From the NCBI GenBank assembly GCA_030280995.1, contig JASXTE010000010.1, positions 20,105,823 to 20,169,822 of the forward strand: DNA of 64,000 nt. The letters are read 5' to 3'. Positions within the stretch are counted from its first letter, which is position 1, and every line of letters starts with the position of its first letter. Of this stretch, positions 1 through 11,005 are shown in pieces. Under the pieces are notes generated by a model that saw nothing but the letters and a program-made list of their open reading frames with translations, did no database searches and was not told the DNA's origin. A program made the translations under genes and the position numbers. This DNA comes from Hemileia vastatrix. Lineage: Eukaryota; Basidiomycota; Pucciniomycetes; Pucciniales; Zaghouaniaceae.

Positions 1-2
1 CT

Positions 3-1255
3 GTGTTTTATTATGTTTTGGTAAAATATTTGTTGACTCTAGAAAGGCCAGAGGAATGTGATGATGATGACTGGATGTCTATCAAAAGAAAGACCCCAGC
101 ATTTTATATATCTGGATGAAGATTGATGAAAAGGAGATATCCAGATCCTCAAGTAGTAGTTTCTCAAAAGAAAGGGCAAGAGTTGGTTATGAAAGCACTG
201 CATGAAGATCTCGGTTATAGGGGAATGGGAAAGACATATAGACAAATTACTGATAGATTTTTGTGGCCTGGTATGAAGATGGCTGTTAAGAAATGGGTTC
301 AGTCATATGAAGAATTTCAAAGAAGGAGTTATCTAAGGCCAAAAGAACCTGGACATGCAACTGGTGAAAACACTCTTTTTGGTAGGATTAGTTTGGATGC
401 TGTTCATATAAAAGAGGGGAGATATAAATATTTAATTGTAGCCAGAGATGATTTATCTGGTTGGGTAGAGGAAGCGCCTCTTATTAATTTAAATGCCAAA
501 AATGTGGCAAATTTCTTGTTGAAGGATTGGGTGTATCGATATGGAGTTATGAAATTGGTAATGGTTGATGGAGGACCTGAATTCGGTGCAGAATTTAGAG
601 AGGCTATATCAAAGGTTGGATCAAAGGTTAGGGTAGCAACCCCTTATTATCCTGAAGCTGAAGGAATGGTTGAAAGAGGGAATCAAGTTATAAAGGATGA
701 ATTAGTTAAAATGTGTGGAACAAGTGCTGAAGAATAGAGGCACTATTTACCCTTAGTATTATTTGCTGACAGAATCACTGCCAAAACGATGACTGGATAT
801 TCACCCTATGAACTAGTTTTTGGACAAAAAGAAGTTTTAAAAGTTGATTTAGAGGCTGAATCATATCTTGGAGTAGATTGGGATACTGTTAACACTACTG
901 AAGAATTTTTATGTGCAAGAATGATGCAGCTGCAGAAGAAAGAAGAATACTTAGAAAAGGCATATTCTAGAAAGATTAAAATCAGAAATCAGTCAGTAAG
1001 GTATTAGGATGAAAGATTAGCACACAGGCTCAGGAAACCTTTGAAGACTGGAGATATGGTTTTGGTGTATAATAGGAGTTTGGAAAGCCAGTGGGGGAAG
1101 ATTTTTGCAGATAGGTGGAATGGACCTTATAAAGTCAGATTACAGGTGTCTGGCGGCTCATAAGTTTTGGAAGAATTGGATGGAGTAGATTTAAAGAAAG
1201 GGGTAGCGGCCAATCAAGTCAAACGGTTCTATCCCAGGGGCACCAGGAATGCATA
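3..1255 (+). pseudogene. E1 Ty3-type integrase, C-terminal part of pol (decayed)
   Basis: One reading frame runs from the window edge to about 1255 with in-frame stops at 117-119, 735-737 and near 1006 and 1161. It aligns residue for residue with the nearly open integrase of E5 (36455-37912, minus). Integrases insert the cDNA copy of the element into the genome. The acidic triad is visible: D in SLDAVH, D in MVDGGPEF, E in EGMVER. The zinc-binding HHCC module is broken: the second His is Tyr (LHEDLGYRG) and both Cys are replaced (SYEEFQRR against SCEECQRR in E5). Two stops replace Trp codons (TGG to TAG), which fits transition-type decay. The rest of pol lies left of the window. Confidence 0.93.
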
Positions 1256-1257
1256 AG

Positions 1258-1472
1258 GTGAAACTCCAAAATGAGGGTAAACTATTTCTACAACCGTTTT
1301 GAAAGTTCACTCCTAAATTAGGGTAATCTATTTCTACAATCATTTGAAGGTGAAACTCCAAAATGAGGGTAAACTATTTCTTCAATCTTTTGAAGGTGAA
1401 ACTCCAAAATGAGGGTAAACTATTTCTACAATCGTCTGAAAGTTAACTCTGGAATGAGGATAAACTACTTTC
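1258..1472 (+). repeat. 46-bp tandem repeat, about 4.6 copies
   Basis: Units start at 1258, 1305, 1350, 1396 and 1442 (47, 45, 46, 46 and a partial 31 bp). The core reads AACTCCAAAATGAGGGTAAAC, followed by a TATTTC-rich half. It starts directly after the integrase frame, in the 3' noncoding region of E1. A single related unit (GGAATGAGGGTAAAC in sense) lies at about 6484-6506 just past the integrase of E2 on the minus strand, so the unit is an inherited part of the lineage that expanded in E1. Confidence 0.9.
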
Positions 1473-1681
1473 TTATTAAAAATATTACTTTCGTTTTACT
1501 ATGGTATGGGAGACAAAACCATTAATGAAATTTACGACATTTATGAAGACATTTGTTTTAAAGTTCTTAAAACTCTTAAAAGAGACAAAAAATATGGGGA
1601 AGATATATGTTGGATTGATAATTTTTTATATTGGTAGAAGTGTTCACAGGGGAACCTTCTGAATTAAATATTGGAAAGTTT

Positions 1682-1723
1682 GGGGGTAATTGATGGGCTG
1701 GCTGCTCTATACACAATTACCCC
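1682..1723 (+). other. Hairpin H1, copy A (covarying stem)
   Basis: Arms 1683-1692 (GGGGTAATTG) and 1714-1723 (CAATTACCCC) pair perfectly over 10 bp around a 21-nt loop whose core ATGGGCTGGCTGCTCTAT recurs in three E5 copies (33111-33151, 36018-36059, 36277-36317, all minus). In the other copies stem changes are compensated. Inside the loop GGGC and GCTC could form a second short stem. It lies about 430 nt after integrase and 67 nt before the first AGTCC motif. Confidence 0.8.
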
Positions 1724-1960
1724 ACAATGTTTGTTACCTAGTTTTCCCTGTTTCTAGTTTAATCCTGGCTTTGTTTTTGATCTATAGGAAGTCCGCTAAG
1801 ACTATAAACTGGAACGTACGAAGAGGCAATGCTCCCACTGCCGGATTCAAGATTCTTTTTTATTTTTTTTGTTATTTCTTTTGTGTTAGTTTTTAATATA
1901 ATAAAATATGTTTTTCTTTCATTTTAATTTTTATAATACTATAAAATATTGTTAAAGGTG

Positions 1961-2020
1961 ATGCTCACTGGTGGTCTCTAATCATTTTTACAAATTGGAG
2001 GGAGCCCACCCAGTGATCAT
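1961..2020 (+). other. Hairpin H2, E1 copy
   Basis: Arms around TCACTGG (from 1965) and CCAGTGATCAT (2010-2020), extended inward by GGTCTC and GGGAGCCC, enclose an ATCATTTTTAC...TTGGA loop. E5 has a closely matching copy at 35821-35879 on the minus strand, with the same arms and loop. It sits in the 3' noncoding region downstream of H1. Confidence 0.7.
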
Positions 2021-2091
2021 TATCATAAAATTTTATTTTCCTAAACTTTTATTTATTAATTTTGTATTTTTAAATTCTCAAAATTTTGTAA

Positions 2092-2117
2092 CCACATCAA
2101 GTTGCACTTGGATGTGG
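2092..2117 (+). other. Hairpin H3, E1 copy
   Basis: CCACATCAAG...CTTGGATGTGG folds into a short stem with a small TGCA-type loop. Two E5 copies (35422-35447 and 35622-35645, minus) keep the outer CACATC/GATGTG pairing while the inner pairs change together (AAG/CTT in one, AGG/CCT in another). All three are followed by a conserved GGCTCATCAATTG segment (here 2136-2149). Confidence 0.65.
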
Positions 2118-2159
2118 GTATGATGTTGAGGGAATGGCTCATCAATTGACTGGGGGGCA

Positions 2160-3795
2160 TCTTTTAAATTTTATTTAACATTTCATAAATTTTATATTTC
2201 AAATTTGTTTATCATTTTTTTAAAAATTAAATTTTAAATTTAATATCATAAAATTCTTTTATAACCTTTTATTATTTTCATCATTTAAAAAAATAAAATA
2301 AAATAAAAAATAAATAAATAAATAAAAATAAAATAAATATATAACATACAATTATTTTTTTAAAAATTTTGTTAAATTTAATTTTCGATTTTCTTTTGGT
2401 TTATTTTTTATATATTATATTTTATATAGGAAAAAGGGTCAAGAGGAGCTCGAGCAAAATTGGATCCTACTTCAAAATGTTTAGTCCTCCAAGAGTTTAA
2501 AATGGCTAATTTTCAAGACTTTCTTTAAGTTTTTAAGATTTTATTTCAAGAATTTGGTTCCTCATTGGATCTGTTAGTCCTCTAAGACTTTAAACTGGCT
2601 AATTTTCAAGGACATTCAAGATTTTATGGATATTTTTGGAGAAAGGTTTAGGATAGAAGTTGGAGTTGGAATCAATCATAAGTTTGGTCCTCCATGACCT
2701 TAAATTGGCAAGTTTATCATCCTTTGGTCCACTATGACCCTAAACTGGAAAATCACTTATTCTTTGTCCTGTATGACATTAAACTGGAAATTTAATCATT
2801 ATTTGGACAATTTAAAAGATATTTACAAGATGGCTCCCCCATGACCTTAAACTGGAATATTCTATCCAACTCTATGCACTCATTTAAATTTATCACTGTC
2901 CACCAAGACATCTAAACTGGTAATGCAAATTTTTTATGAAGGCTATTCAATTAACAATCAAAAAATTATTTAATTTATCACCGGTACTCAAATTTTTTGA
3001 AAAATGGCATATGATTTATTTGGAAAATGTAGTGGTTAACATTGTGAAGGTGATGGATGATGTAATTATGGATGAAGAATGATAATTGTGGTGCTAAACA
3101 TGGTGAAAATATGATGATTATTATTTTTTCAAAGATGAGTTATTAAAAGGTGGTCTACTTGAATGTTGTGATGATGAAACTTTTGAAGGAGGATATGGTA
3201 GTTGGAAAAGTAGTGTGCCTTGAATAGGCTAAATGGTATGAAGCTTGGAGGACCTTATGGCAAGAATTGGATCAAGTATTTGGCTCAATCAAAGAGAATG
3301 GAATCAGGAGTATTCAGCTCATTTGATGAGTATGGAATCAAGTATTCAGCTCAGTAGGTGTGGAGCCTACTCTCTTAATGCATATGAAGAGACTGGTATA
3401 GGAGAGTCTGAAGGGATTCAAACCTTGATCTCAGAAGTGGAAGCATCACAAGGCCAATTGATTTTATTTCAAAATGAAGAATTCATGAAGAAATTTATTT
3501 AAAACAATTTAATAGGAAGATAAGATCAGGATTCATGTTTACTAAAGCACTTACTATAAGATTAAAACAAATATTTTTGCTGAAATTTTTCTACATCATC
3601 ATCAAAACTCTGCATCAAAATTCTTCTCTCATTAAATCTTCATGATTATTGGAAGAGTGTCTTGAAAGTAGAAATAAGTTTATGTAGTTGGAGTGGGATG
3701 TTGAAGAAATGATGAAGAGATGAATATGGAGAACATAAAAGTAGGATTATATATTGATTGAACATGCAAAATTCAAAGAATGAGGACATTCTTCA
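2160..3795 (+). other. E1 3' noncoding region, no supported gene
   Basis: This stretch holds an A-rich (AAATA)n-like block at 2284-2345, the AGTCC cluster and then AT-rich sequence. An open frame of 85 codons at 3245-3502 has no recognisable domain and may be chance. No counterpart of the opposite-strand gene found in E2, E3 and E5 could be seen here on the minus strand. The last ~150 nt resemble 48330-48482, upstream of the LTR at 48483. Confidence 0.6.
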
Positions 3796-3807
3796 TTGGA
3801 GGGAGGA
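3796..3807 (+). other. Polypurine tract of E1
   Basis: TTGGAGGGAGGA lies immediately before the TG of the LTR. The identical 12 nt precede the E5 3' LTR (32209-32220, minus) and the LTR at 48483. In LTR retrotransposons this tract primes plus-strand cDNA synthesis, so it fixes the LTR boundary and shows that the three elements are related. Confidence 0.9.
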
Positions 3808-4893
3808 TGTGGCATTCCAAATCTTAGTACGGCTCTAAAAGTTTATTTAGAATTTTTATTGGGAATAGGACAATGATCGTAGAAGCTGGATTAGTTATTA
3901 TTAAAACAAAAAATGAAGCTGAAAAAGTCAAGATATGAATGTTTGGTCAGATTTATTAATTTCACGGGTCATATGATTTTTTACGGCCCCAAAATTAAAT
4001 TTATTGAAAGTCAAGAAGCTTAAGAAACTTTGTGGATTTTCCCCAAATTTTTACTATTTTTTCTTTTTTTTCATGATTTTTAAAGATTTATTAAATTATT
4101 TACATTTTTTAAAAATTATTTAACTTTGATGACTTTTATAGGGTGAATAGAGCTGTGCTGACTACAAAAAATAGTTAGGAATGTTAAGGAGAAGTAGCTC
4201 TATCATGTGTAATTTTTCTAGATTTTTTATTATATATTTAAGGTTTTAGATTTAGTCTGGAGGTCCAGAGGAGCTCCATACAAGCTCTGGACAAACTCCG
4301 GACAAGCTCCAGAAGAGCTCTGGCTGCGCTTCAGAGGGAAAAAGGGCACGTGACTGATTATTATTCATATAAGGCTGTAGACTTGAAATTATTCAGGGGG
4401 GAGAACTCAAGAATATAAAATATTATAACAACCATTATTCATATTTTTTTTTCTCTTGTCAACAAAATAATTAATCATTTATAATACCCTTATAAAATAA
4501 CAATTTTACATAACAATTTAAATATTTTACTCAACAACTCTTAAACATTAACATATAGGGTATCATTAGAAAGGTCTCAGCTCCAGGGACTCATTTATAG
4601 TATCTTTTTTCAAAAACTATTAAAATCTAAAAAAATAAAAACTTCATTCTTTTAAAATATTGTTTCTGGTGTAACTTTATTGTTGCATTTCAGTTGTTTT
4701 TCACAGAAGAACCACTCAATCATCCTAAAAAGCATTAATTAGACAGGGTTTCATTCTTTTTTATTATCAAGTAGACTTTTAAGCTTATTGATATAAAAAA
4801 CTCAAAAATTCATTAGAGGGACAGGGTTTTCTCTGATTATCCTACTCCTTCGGATTCGGCTTATAGCAAGGCGACTGTAAGAGTCTACCAACA
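3808..4893 (+). mobile_element. 3' LTR of E1 (LTR family also at 24362 and 48483)
   Basis: It starts TGTGG right after the polypurine tract and ends near CCAACA (1086 bp). Two other copies of the family lie at 24362-25463 and 48483-50778. Shared landmarks are the block around 'tagctctatcatgtgtaatt', a run of AGCTC/TCCGGA-rich sequence (4255-4330), and the end segment 'acagggttttct'...'tgtaagagtct'. The end region also resembles the end of the E5 LTR (AGGGACAGGG..TTTTCTCT). The exact right boundary is uncertain by a few bases because the left flank is outside the window. Confidence 0.85.
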
Positions 4894-5089
4894 GCACTCC
4901 TTAGTGCTAACTTCCTTTTCCTATAAATCATAATATACTATATTCATCTGCTGATTAGTGTCCCCCACTTGGATACTATTCAGCACTTGCCTTTTCTTTG
5001 CATCCTTACAGTACCTTAATATTATAAATAGGCCTTGAATAGGCTCTTCTACCTTATCCATTCAATTATTCTTCACATGTTCTAATTAG

Positions 5090-5852
5090 AAATTACCATA
5101 TATTGTACTTTACCAAAAGATCAAGCTTTCAGCTTTTTCTGCCACCATAATTTTAACTGTACTTTCTCTAAGCCTCATGGTTATGCTGCTTTTAGACCTG
5201 CTTGCAATAAATGCTTTAAATTCATAAGACTTGTACCTTTTTTTATGAATTCCCTTGTTCTCCTAATGGCTACATCTAGTTCCCTTCTGTAGATACTTCT
5301 AGTGCTCCTACTGTTTTAGTTAGACCTATTAGCGCTACTTTACCATCTAATAAAACCTTACCCATTGATACTGCTTCTCTTTCTGTGTGCTCTCAACAGG
5401 AAATCTCTATTCAACCTAAGGCTGAATCACCTTTTTCCTCTGAACAAGAATTCTCCATCCAATCTTTCTCTAAGCCTGTGCCCAACACTGTAAGAGTGCT
5501 TTAACCTTCAGCACGGCCTTTGAATTTACTAGCAATTAAGCTCATCATCATATATTTCTTTTATTTAATTATTCCTAATGTTATTCTATCCTATGGTTTT
5601 AACAAATACATTTCCTTAGGATGGGTTCCCATACCCCTTCCCTTCATTCATTCAATGCAAATCTTCTCGGGACTTTGCCTTATTTGCAAAGCTATTTCAT
5701 CCTCCTATAATTGTGCTCCAGAGTTCTCAGACAACAAATTTAACACCCACTATAACCACATTGAAATGATTAGTCAGTTAATGAACAAAATCAGTTCTAC
5801 TTCTATTCCTGGTTTTCCTGCTGACCCCAATAACTTCATTATGTCAGAATAA
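5090..5852 (+). pseudogene. Opposite-strand gene remnant in the E2 3' region
   Basis: This lies on the strand opposite to E2 pol, between integrase and the lost 3' LTR. The frame around 5150-5230 reads CTFSKPHGYAAFRPACNKC; the last two Cys codons are at 5213-5215 and 5222-5224. It matches the E5 gene at 33690-33750 (CTSTLPNPEAKFYNRACDSC) in spacing and residues. A one-base loss about six codons later restores a third Cys (TGT). Ser/Thr/Pro-rich sequence follows (about 5285-5500), then a 110-codon open stretch from 5520. Frames are broken and the product is unknown. Homology to the E5 gene rests on a short motif plus position. Confidence 0.6.
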
Positions 5853-6508
5853 TTGAAAGGATTTCCTATTAGTTTCAAAGAAGACTACAATTAGTCCTGA
5901 TCTTTCTTCTAAATTTTAATTGATTAGTACTTTCATTCTTGTACACAGTTTTGTTTAAACTATGCTTGCCCTTTGCGATTTTTATAAATCATAACTCATC
6001 ATAAATAATAAACATTATAAGCAAAGTGCACAGCACTTTGTAACACACTTGATGTTTCCTAAGAAAAACACATAAAGGAGAGGAGAACGCTGCCTGTGCT
6101 CCCTCAACTTTCTTTAAATAACTTTTTCCAATTATAATCAATTGTTACTCCTGTGATTTTTGAAAACCTGAGTCTCTGAATTGGGTGCTCCATCTACCAA
6201 TCTTCTTCAACTAAGTTTCCCGCCTTCTGCTTAGTGTACTTTAGCCTTCTGGTTTACCCAGACAGCCATTCCTCTATCCAGTTGACCAATTGCCTCATAT
6301 CCCCTCTAACAACAAAACATCTGAAATCCAAAAAACTTTCATTGAGCGCTAATGCCAACTGCCTTTTCAGCAATAGTTGCTTTGCCATTTCTAGCACCCT
6401 ATCCATCACAGTTGCATCATTTCCTCCTAAAAAAAATACTGCTGATAGTTTTATACTCTTTGTGGAGGTTAAAAATATTGTAAGTTTACCCTCATTCCAG
6501 AGGTAATT
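5853..6508 (-). other. E2 3' noncoding segment next to integrase
   Basis: No gene is supported. In E2 sense, one unit related to the 46-bp repeat of E1 occurs near 6484-6506. A 90-codon plus-strand frame at 6234-6506 has ordinary composition and no recognisable motif. None of the H1-H3 hairpins was found here. Confidence 0.5.
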
Positions 6509-8057
6509 CTTATGTTACTGATATCTTTCTTAGGTAGAATCTTTTGATCTGATAGGCCACTACATGTTGCTTCCATTCAGTACCATCCAATTATTCCAGT
6601 AAGTAAGACCCTCCAGTTATTTGTTTCCTGATCCTATAAGGACCATTCCATCTGTCGGCAAACATTTTTCCCCATTGACGTTTGAGACTTCTATTGTATA
6701 CTAATACCAAATCCCCTGGTTTCAATGTCTCCCTTAATCTGTGCACTAAGCGCTCATCCCAATATTTAACAGATTTCTTCCTAATCTGCATCATTCTTTT
6801 ATATGCTTTCTCCAAGAACTCATCCTTCCTTTCAAGCTGCTCTACTCTTTCTAAAATCAAGTCTTCAGTTGAGTGCACTTGATCCCAATCACATCCTAGA
6901 AAAGATCCAGCTTGAAGATCAATAGGTAATAGTGCCCTCTGACCAAACTTAAGTTCATAAGGTGAAAAACCTGTTGTCCTTTTTACTAAAATCCTATCTG
7001 AAAATATTACTAAAGGTAAATTATTCTTCCATTTAGCCCCATTAGTTCCACATAGCTTGACAAGGAAATGTTCAATTACTTGATGTCCTCTCTCAATCAT
7101 TCCTTCTGCCTCTGGGTAATATGGTATTTACACTCAAATTTTAGCTTCCATCCCTTTAAAAACTTCTTGGAATTCACCAGAAAATTGAGCACCCCCATCA
7201 ACAGTTACCATTTTTATTACGCCGTATCTATATACCCATTCCTTTTTTAAAAATTCAGCTACATTACTTGCATTAAGGCTTAGTAATGGTGCTTCCTTGA
7301 CCCATCCTGACAGATCATCCCTGGCTACTACTAAGTACATAAAGCATCCTTCTTTAATTTGAACATTGTCTAATCTAATTCTTTAAAAAATAGTGTCTTT
7401 ACCTGTTGCTTTCCCCTTTTTTTTAGGCTTTCTGTAACTCCTATGTTGACATTCTGGGCAAGATTTAACCCAATTCTTGACCTCTGCTCTCATATTAGGC
7501 CACCAGAATCTTTCCCTGACTCTGAAATATGTCTCATCTTAGCCCCTATGTCCTAAATTCTCATGCAACTCCCTATGAATTTTCTCCTTCATTTCCCTAG
7601 TTCAAATCACTAACTGAGGAAACAAAGATTGATTCTTTCATAACTTTCCATTTTTAATATAATAACTTTTAGTGCGCTTCTCAATTTTGCACCAAACCTT
7701 CTCATTGCAAAAATCTTTTTGACTACTACCTTCAAGACATAATCTTAAAAATTTTGCTTCCTCATCCACAGATATGTCATCTTCAGGATACTCCCCATCT
7801 CATGTAGTTGTATTACTATCTTGAATTCCCTTTGAGTTTTCTTTGTCATCTGATTCTTCTGCTTATATATCTAGCGCACTCCTTTTTGCTACATTTACTT
7901 CAGTGTCCCCTAGATCCAGTTGCAGACTATCCTTGCTACAAACATCCTTCTTACCATTATTTTTTGTTTTTACGTCTTTATAGACACCAGCCCTTAGTTT
8001 TACGTCTTTGAAGAGGTTAACTGCTTTTTTATGTCTTCCCGGACCTCTTATTCCCAA
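6509..8057 (-). pseudogene. E2 integrase (decayed)
   Basis: Sense runs right to left. The zinc module is nearly intact at about 7570-7430: LHENLGHRG, then SCPECQHRS, with one stop between. The core follows: D region around 7380, VARDDLSGW (7330), MVTVDGGAQF (second D), a stop, then PYYPEAEGMIERGHQ (third E, near 7090). The C-terminal part YNRSLKRQWGKMFADRWNGPYR (6690-6640) matches E5 and ends near 6509. At least three stops interrupt the frame. Integration by this copy is not expected. Confidence 0.9.
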
Positions 8058-8059
8058 AA

Positions 8060-9790
8060 CTCTGATAAAAATAATCTATGCCATTTATCCACCTTTTATC
8101 TTCTTCAAACTCTTCCGCCTCAGAATATTCTTCACACAACAGCCTTCTTGACAGAGAATGTGGCATTTTGAAAGATTTTCCTGGCTTATGGACTAAATCA
8201 AAAATAAAATGAATTAATCTGCGCCACCCACCTAGTCATTGGTGGATCTGGTAAACCTGGACTACTTATCATCTGCACCAAAGATAGCACATCAACCTTC
8301 AACTAAAAAATTTTCTGCCATAACATCCACTGAAACATTTTCAAAATCTTTGCAACCCCACACAACTCCAATTTAGATTGAGAACACACTGACTCCACCT
8401 TGGTAAATGTCTTTGATTCATAAAGGACAGGCCTATCATTTCTTTCCTTGTCTATCTGCAACAACACTGTGCCTACTGCAGACACACTTAAATCTACCAC
8501 TAGAGTAATCTTTCCAGTGACTGGCCCATATTCTAGTTTCTTTAAGAGAATATCTTTTCCTACCATATTCTTTAATAATTCAAAATATTCTTCACATTCC
8601 TCTGTCCAATCCCAAGCAACATCATTCTTTGTCAAAAGTCTTAATGGCAAAGTTAACAAGGCAAAATCACAAATAAACATTCTCACATAGGTAAAAATAC
8701 CTAAAAACCTTCTAACTTCCGTATTGTTTCTTGGTCTTGGCCATGTGAACACCTTGTTTTTCTGTTTTTCTGCAATAATTCATCCATTCCTACATATGAC
8801 ATGACCAACAATATCTAGCACTGGTACAAAATAAGAAATTTTTGTCCCTGAGACTTTCAAACCAGCCTCTTCTATCCTAAATAATACCCGTTAAAGAGTA
8901 ACAGCATATTCCCAAACTAACCTCCTTATGTTTGGGTTCTCCTCTATAACCTCCTGGCCATAATCAGTTACTGTCCCTTTTATACTGCCATAATCAATAA
9001 AAGTTCCAACATGTTCTAGAATTTCATCCTGTAATATTCACATCATCTGCACCTTATATACTTCCAGAGAGTTTTTAGCACCCTGCCATAGCCTGGTCAA
9101 CCTAAAGCACCCCAACATAGTTTCAAACATAGTCATGGGTCTTGACAACATATCCAACATGCACTTGGTGTATCCTCCCATTATATCCCTTAATCCATAA
9201 CATGCTCTTCCTGAAAAAGATTCCACAAATTCCTCTGGTGTTTTTGGCAACCCTGCATCCTTAACTGTAACCATGTTCATTTCTCTCAAATAATTAACAG
9301 CGCTTAACTTTCCATTATGCTTGAAAAAAAAATACTGGACTTGAGTAACTAGACATTGACTTTTTGTACAAGCCAGACTTTAACCTTTCCCTAATTAGTT
9401 CCGTATATTCTTTCATTATTTCCACTAGTATAGGAAACACTTTCTTTTTCCACATCACATGAGGTATAACTGGAACAATATAAGGTTTCCCATAAGAGTT
9501 CTTCAATAAGCCTCTTTCTTCTTCTGAAAACTCACTAGCTTTCTCCCTAAGTACCATAACCTGTAATAATAAATTCTTTTCTTCCTGCAACAACCAATCA
9601 TCTTGTCTAAAGTTAACCATCTGAATTCTCTCTAAAGTTATCCTTTTGGTAGGTGTAAATTCCAGTAGAAACTTTGTTAGAGGTGTGTAATATGGATTCT
9701 TTGATAGCACTGGCCTCTGAAAAGAAGGTTTTAAATCCAGCATTGGTACATTTACTGGTTTAACCTTAACTACGACTGGTTTATACTTTG
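8060..9790 (-). pseudogene. E2 reverse transcriptase and RNase H (decayed)
   Basis: The frame matches the E5 polymerase: palm segments at 9743-9315 and 9289-9038, then LVWEYAVTL and EEAGLKVSG (8930-8850), the connection (FTWPRPRNNTEVRRFLG, 8752-8700) and RNase H (LVVDLSVSAVGTVL, near 8500). The catalytic box reads FIDYGSIKG where E5 has FIDDGGIKG, so one catalytic Asp is lost (GAT to TAT). Several stops are present. The RNase H end and a short link to integrase (HKPGKSFKMPHSLSRR, about 8200-8150) are recognisable. Confidence 0.9.
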
Positions 9791-10062
9791 ACTCTAGGCA
9801 GGCCAGCTGTTGCCTTCATTACTTAATATTAGATCTTTTCTTATATAACTTTGAGTTGTACCTACATCAAATTCTTTTTCTTTCCTTTTTAATAAAAGCA
9901 TAACAATAACCAAAATAAAAGAAGTTTAAAAATCCAGACACAATACACTCTATAGTAGTATTACCAAGACACCTATGAAGCCCCACTTTATGTATCCCTT
10001 CTTGGACTGACTGATCACTATCTGGGCTCCTCTTACTTTGTGAGATAGTAATATCTAGAATT

Positions 10063-11005
10063 TCAGCCCCTAAAAAAAGATTGGTGCAGCCCTTGAAGAT
10101 ACCCATCTTCCTCCTCCTCATAAAACTCCCTTTCCTTCTCTATGATCACCAATCCAACATATGTAGTTTTGTAGCCACCATCCTTAGGTGCTACCAAAAA
10201 TGCTGTTACTGGAATTCCATAATCACCCATAATCCTGATTTGTATGGTTTTATTCAAGCAATAATCTATTGTAGCTGAATAATCCATTATAAATGGTGTA
10301 CCTAAAACTGGTTTTACTAAACCCATGGGAACATAGAAATTTAAATCTCTTTTAACTCCTAAAACCCGCATTTTAACATATTCAGCTACCCCTATAACTG
10401 GTTAACTACCTCCTCAAAAACCTGAAACAGTTCCTTTGTCATCTTTTACTGGAAAACCTAAATCCACAGCATCCTCTGCTGAACTAAATTAATCTGAGTG
10501 CCAGTATCTACCAGCGCTCTTATTTTCTTCCCATTAATCATAATTGTTAAATATCCTAAAGGACCTGCATAATGTGGTACCTTAGGCAATCCAATAGTTG
10601 GTTTAAAAGAATGTTCCCCAACTTCAAACTCTGCGCAATTAGCAACATTTATCTTCCTGCACTTATCCACAATTCCATTTTCTACATCTGGCACTACTAC
10701 CATCAGCACCCCCAATGGAAACAAAACTGTAGTTTTCAAACACTGTGCAACTAAATCTTCCACTGCTTTAGGAAAATCAGAATGAACTGGATGCTGAATC
10801 CTCCATTTTGGTTGAGTTGCCTTTGCACCAGCTTTGGCCCTACCTGGCGGATTCTTTGGAGTACTATGCTTGGCTCCTGGAATTCCCTCTGCTGGTACCG
10901 CTCTTTTCTGAACTACCTCTGGCTCTTTTAACAGTTTCTCCTCAGCACGCTGATCAATATCATAATCCATTTTGTTTTCAGAATCATCTTCCATTTCCAC
11001 ATCCT
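10063..11005 (-). pseudogene. E2 retropepsin-type protease (decayed)
   Basis: An acidic N-terminal stretch (EMEDDSENKMDYDID, about 11000-10950) precedes a basic/proline linker and the protease: GPLGYLTIMINGKKIRALVD then TGTQINLV near 10500. DTG is the catalytic triad of aspartic proteases. The second half continues at 10371-10063 (GLVKPVLGTPFIMDYSATID), matching the GG-less flap and C-terminal part in E5 (KAVLGGPFLMDFQARIG). At least two stops separate the halves. The upstream end is cut at the E2/E3 junction near 11000. Confidence 0.85.

Larger units (their letters stand above)
1790..2925 (+). repeat. AGTCC...TTTAAACTGG motif cluster in E1 (8 copies)
   Basis: Eight degenerate copies of a ~23-bp motif start near 1790, 2483, 2576, 2684, 2726, 2766, 2833 and 2896. 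Each has (A/G)GTCC, about six variable bases, a GAC-like core and TAAACTGG. The same motif occurs at least 11 times in the same sense orientation in the 3' region of E5. Spacing is irregular (about 40-110 bp inside the main cluster), so this is not a simple tandem array. Confidence 0.75.

Noticed and set aside
1683..1723. H1 as an intrinsic terminator or bacterial riboswitch
   Set aside because: The loop is long and conserved, no U-run follows, and the setting is a fungal retrotransposon.
3245..3502. Candidate gene in the E1 3' region
   Set aside because: It is 85 codons with a repeated SMESSIQL-like segment, no recognised motif, and no counterpart in E2, E3 or E5.
5520..5852. Possible separate small membrane protein (hydrophobic start)
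   Set aside because: It lies inside the decayed opposite-strand gene of E2, has no in-frame ATG or promoter evidence of its own, and the hydrophobic stretch is short.
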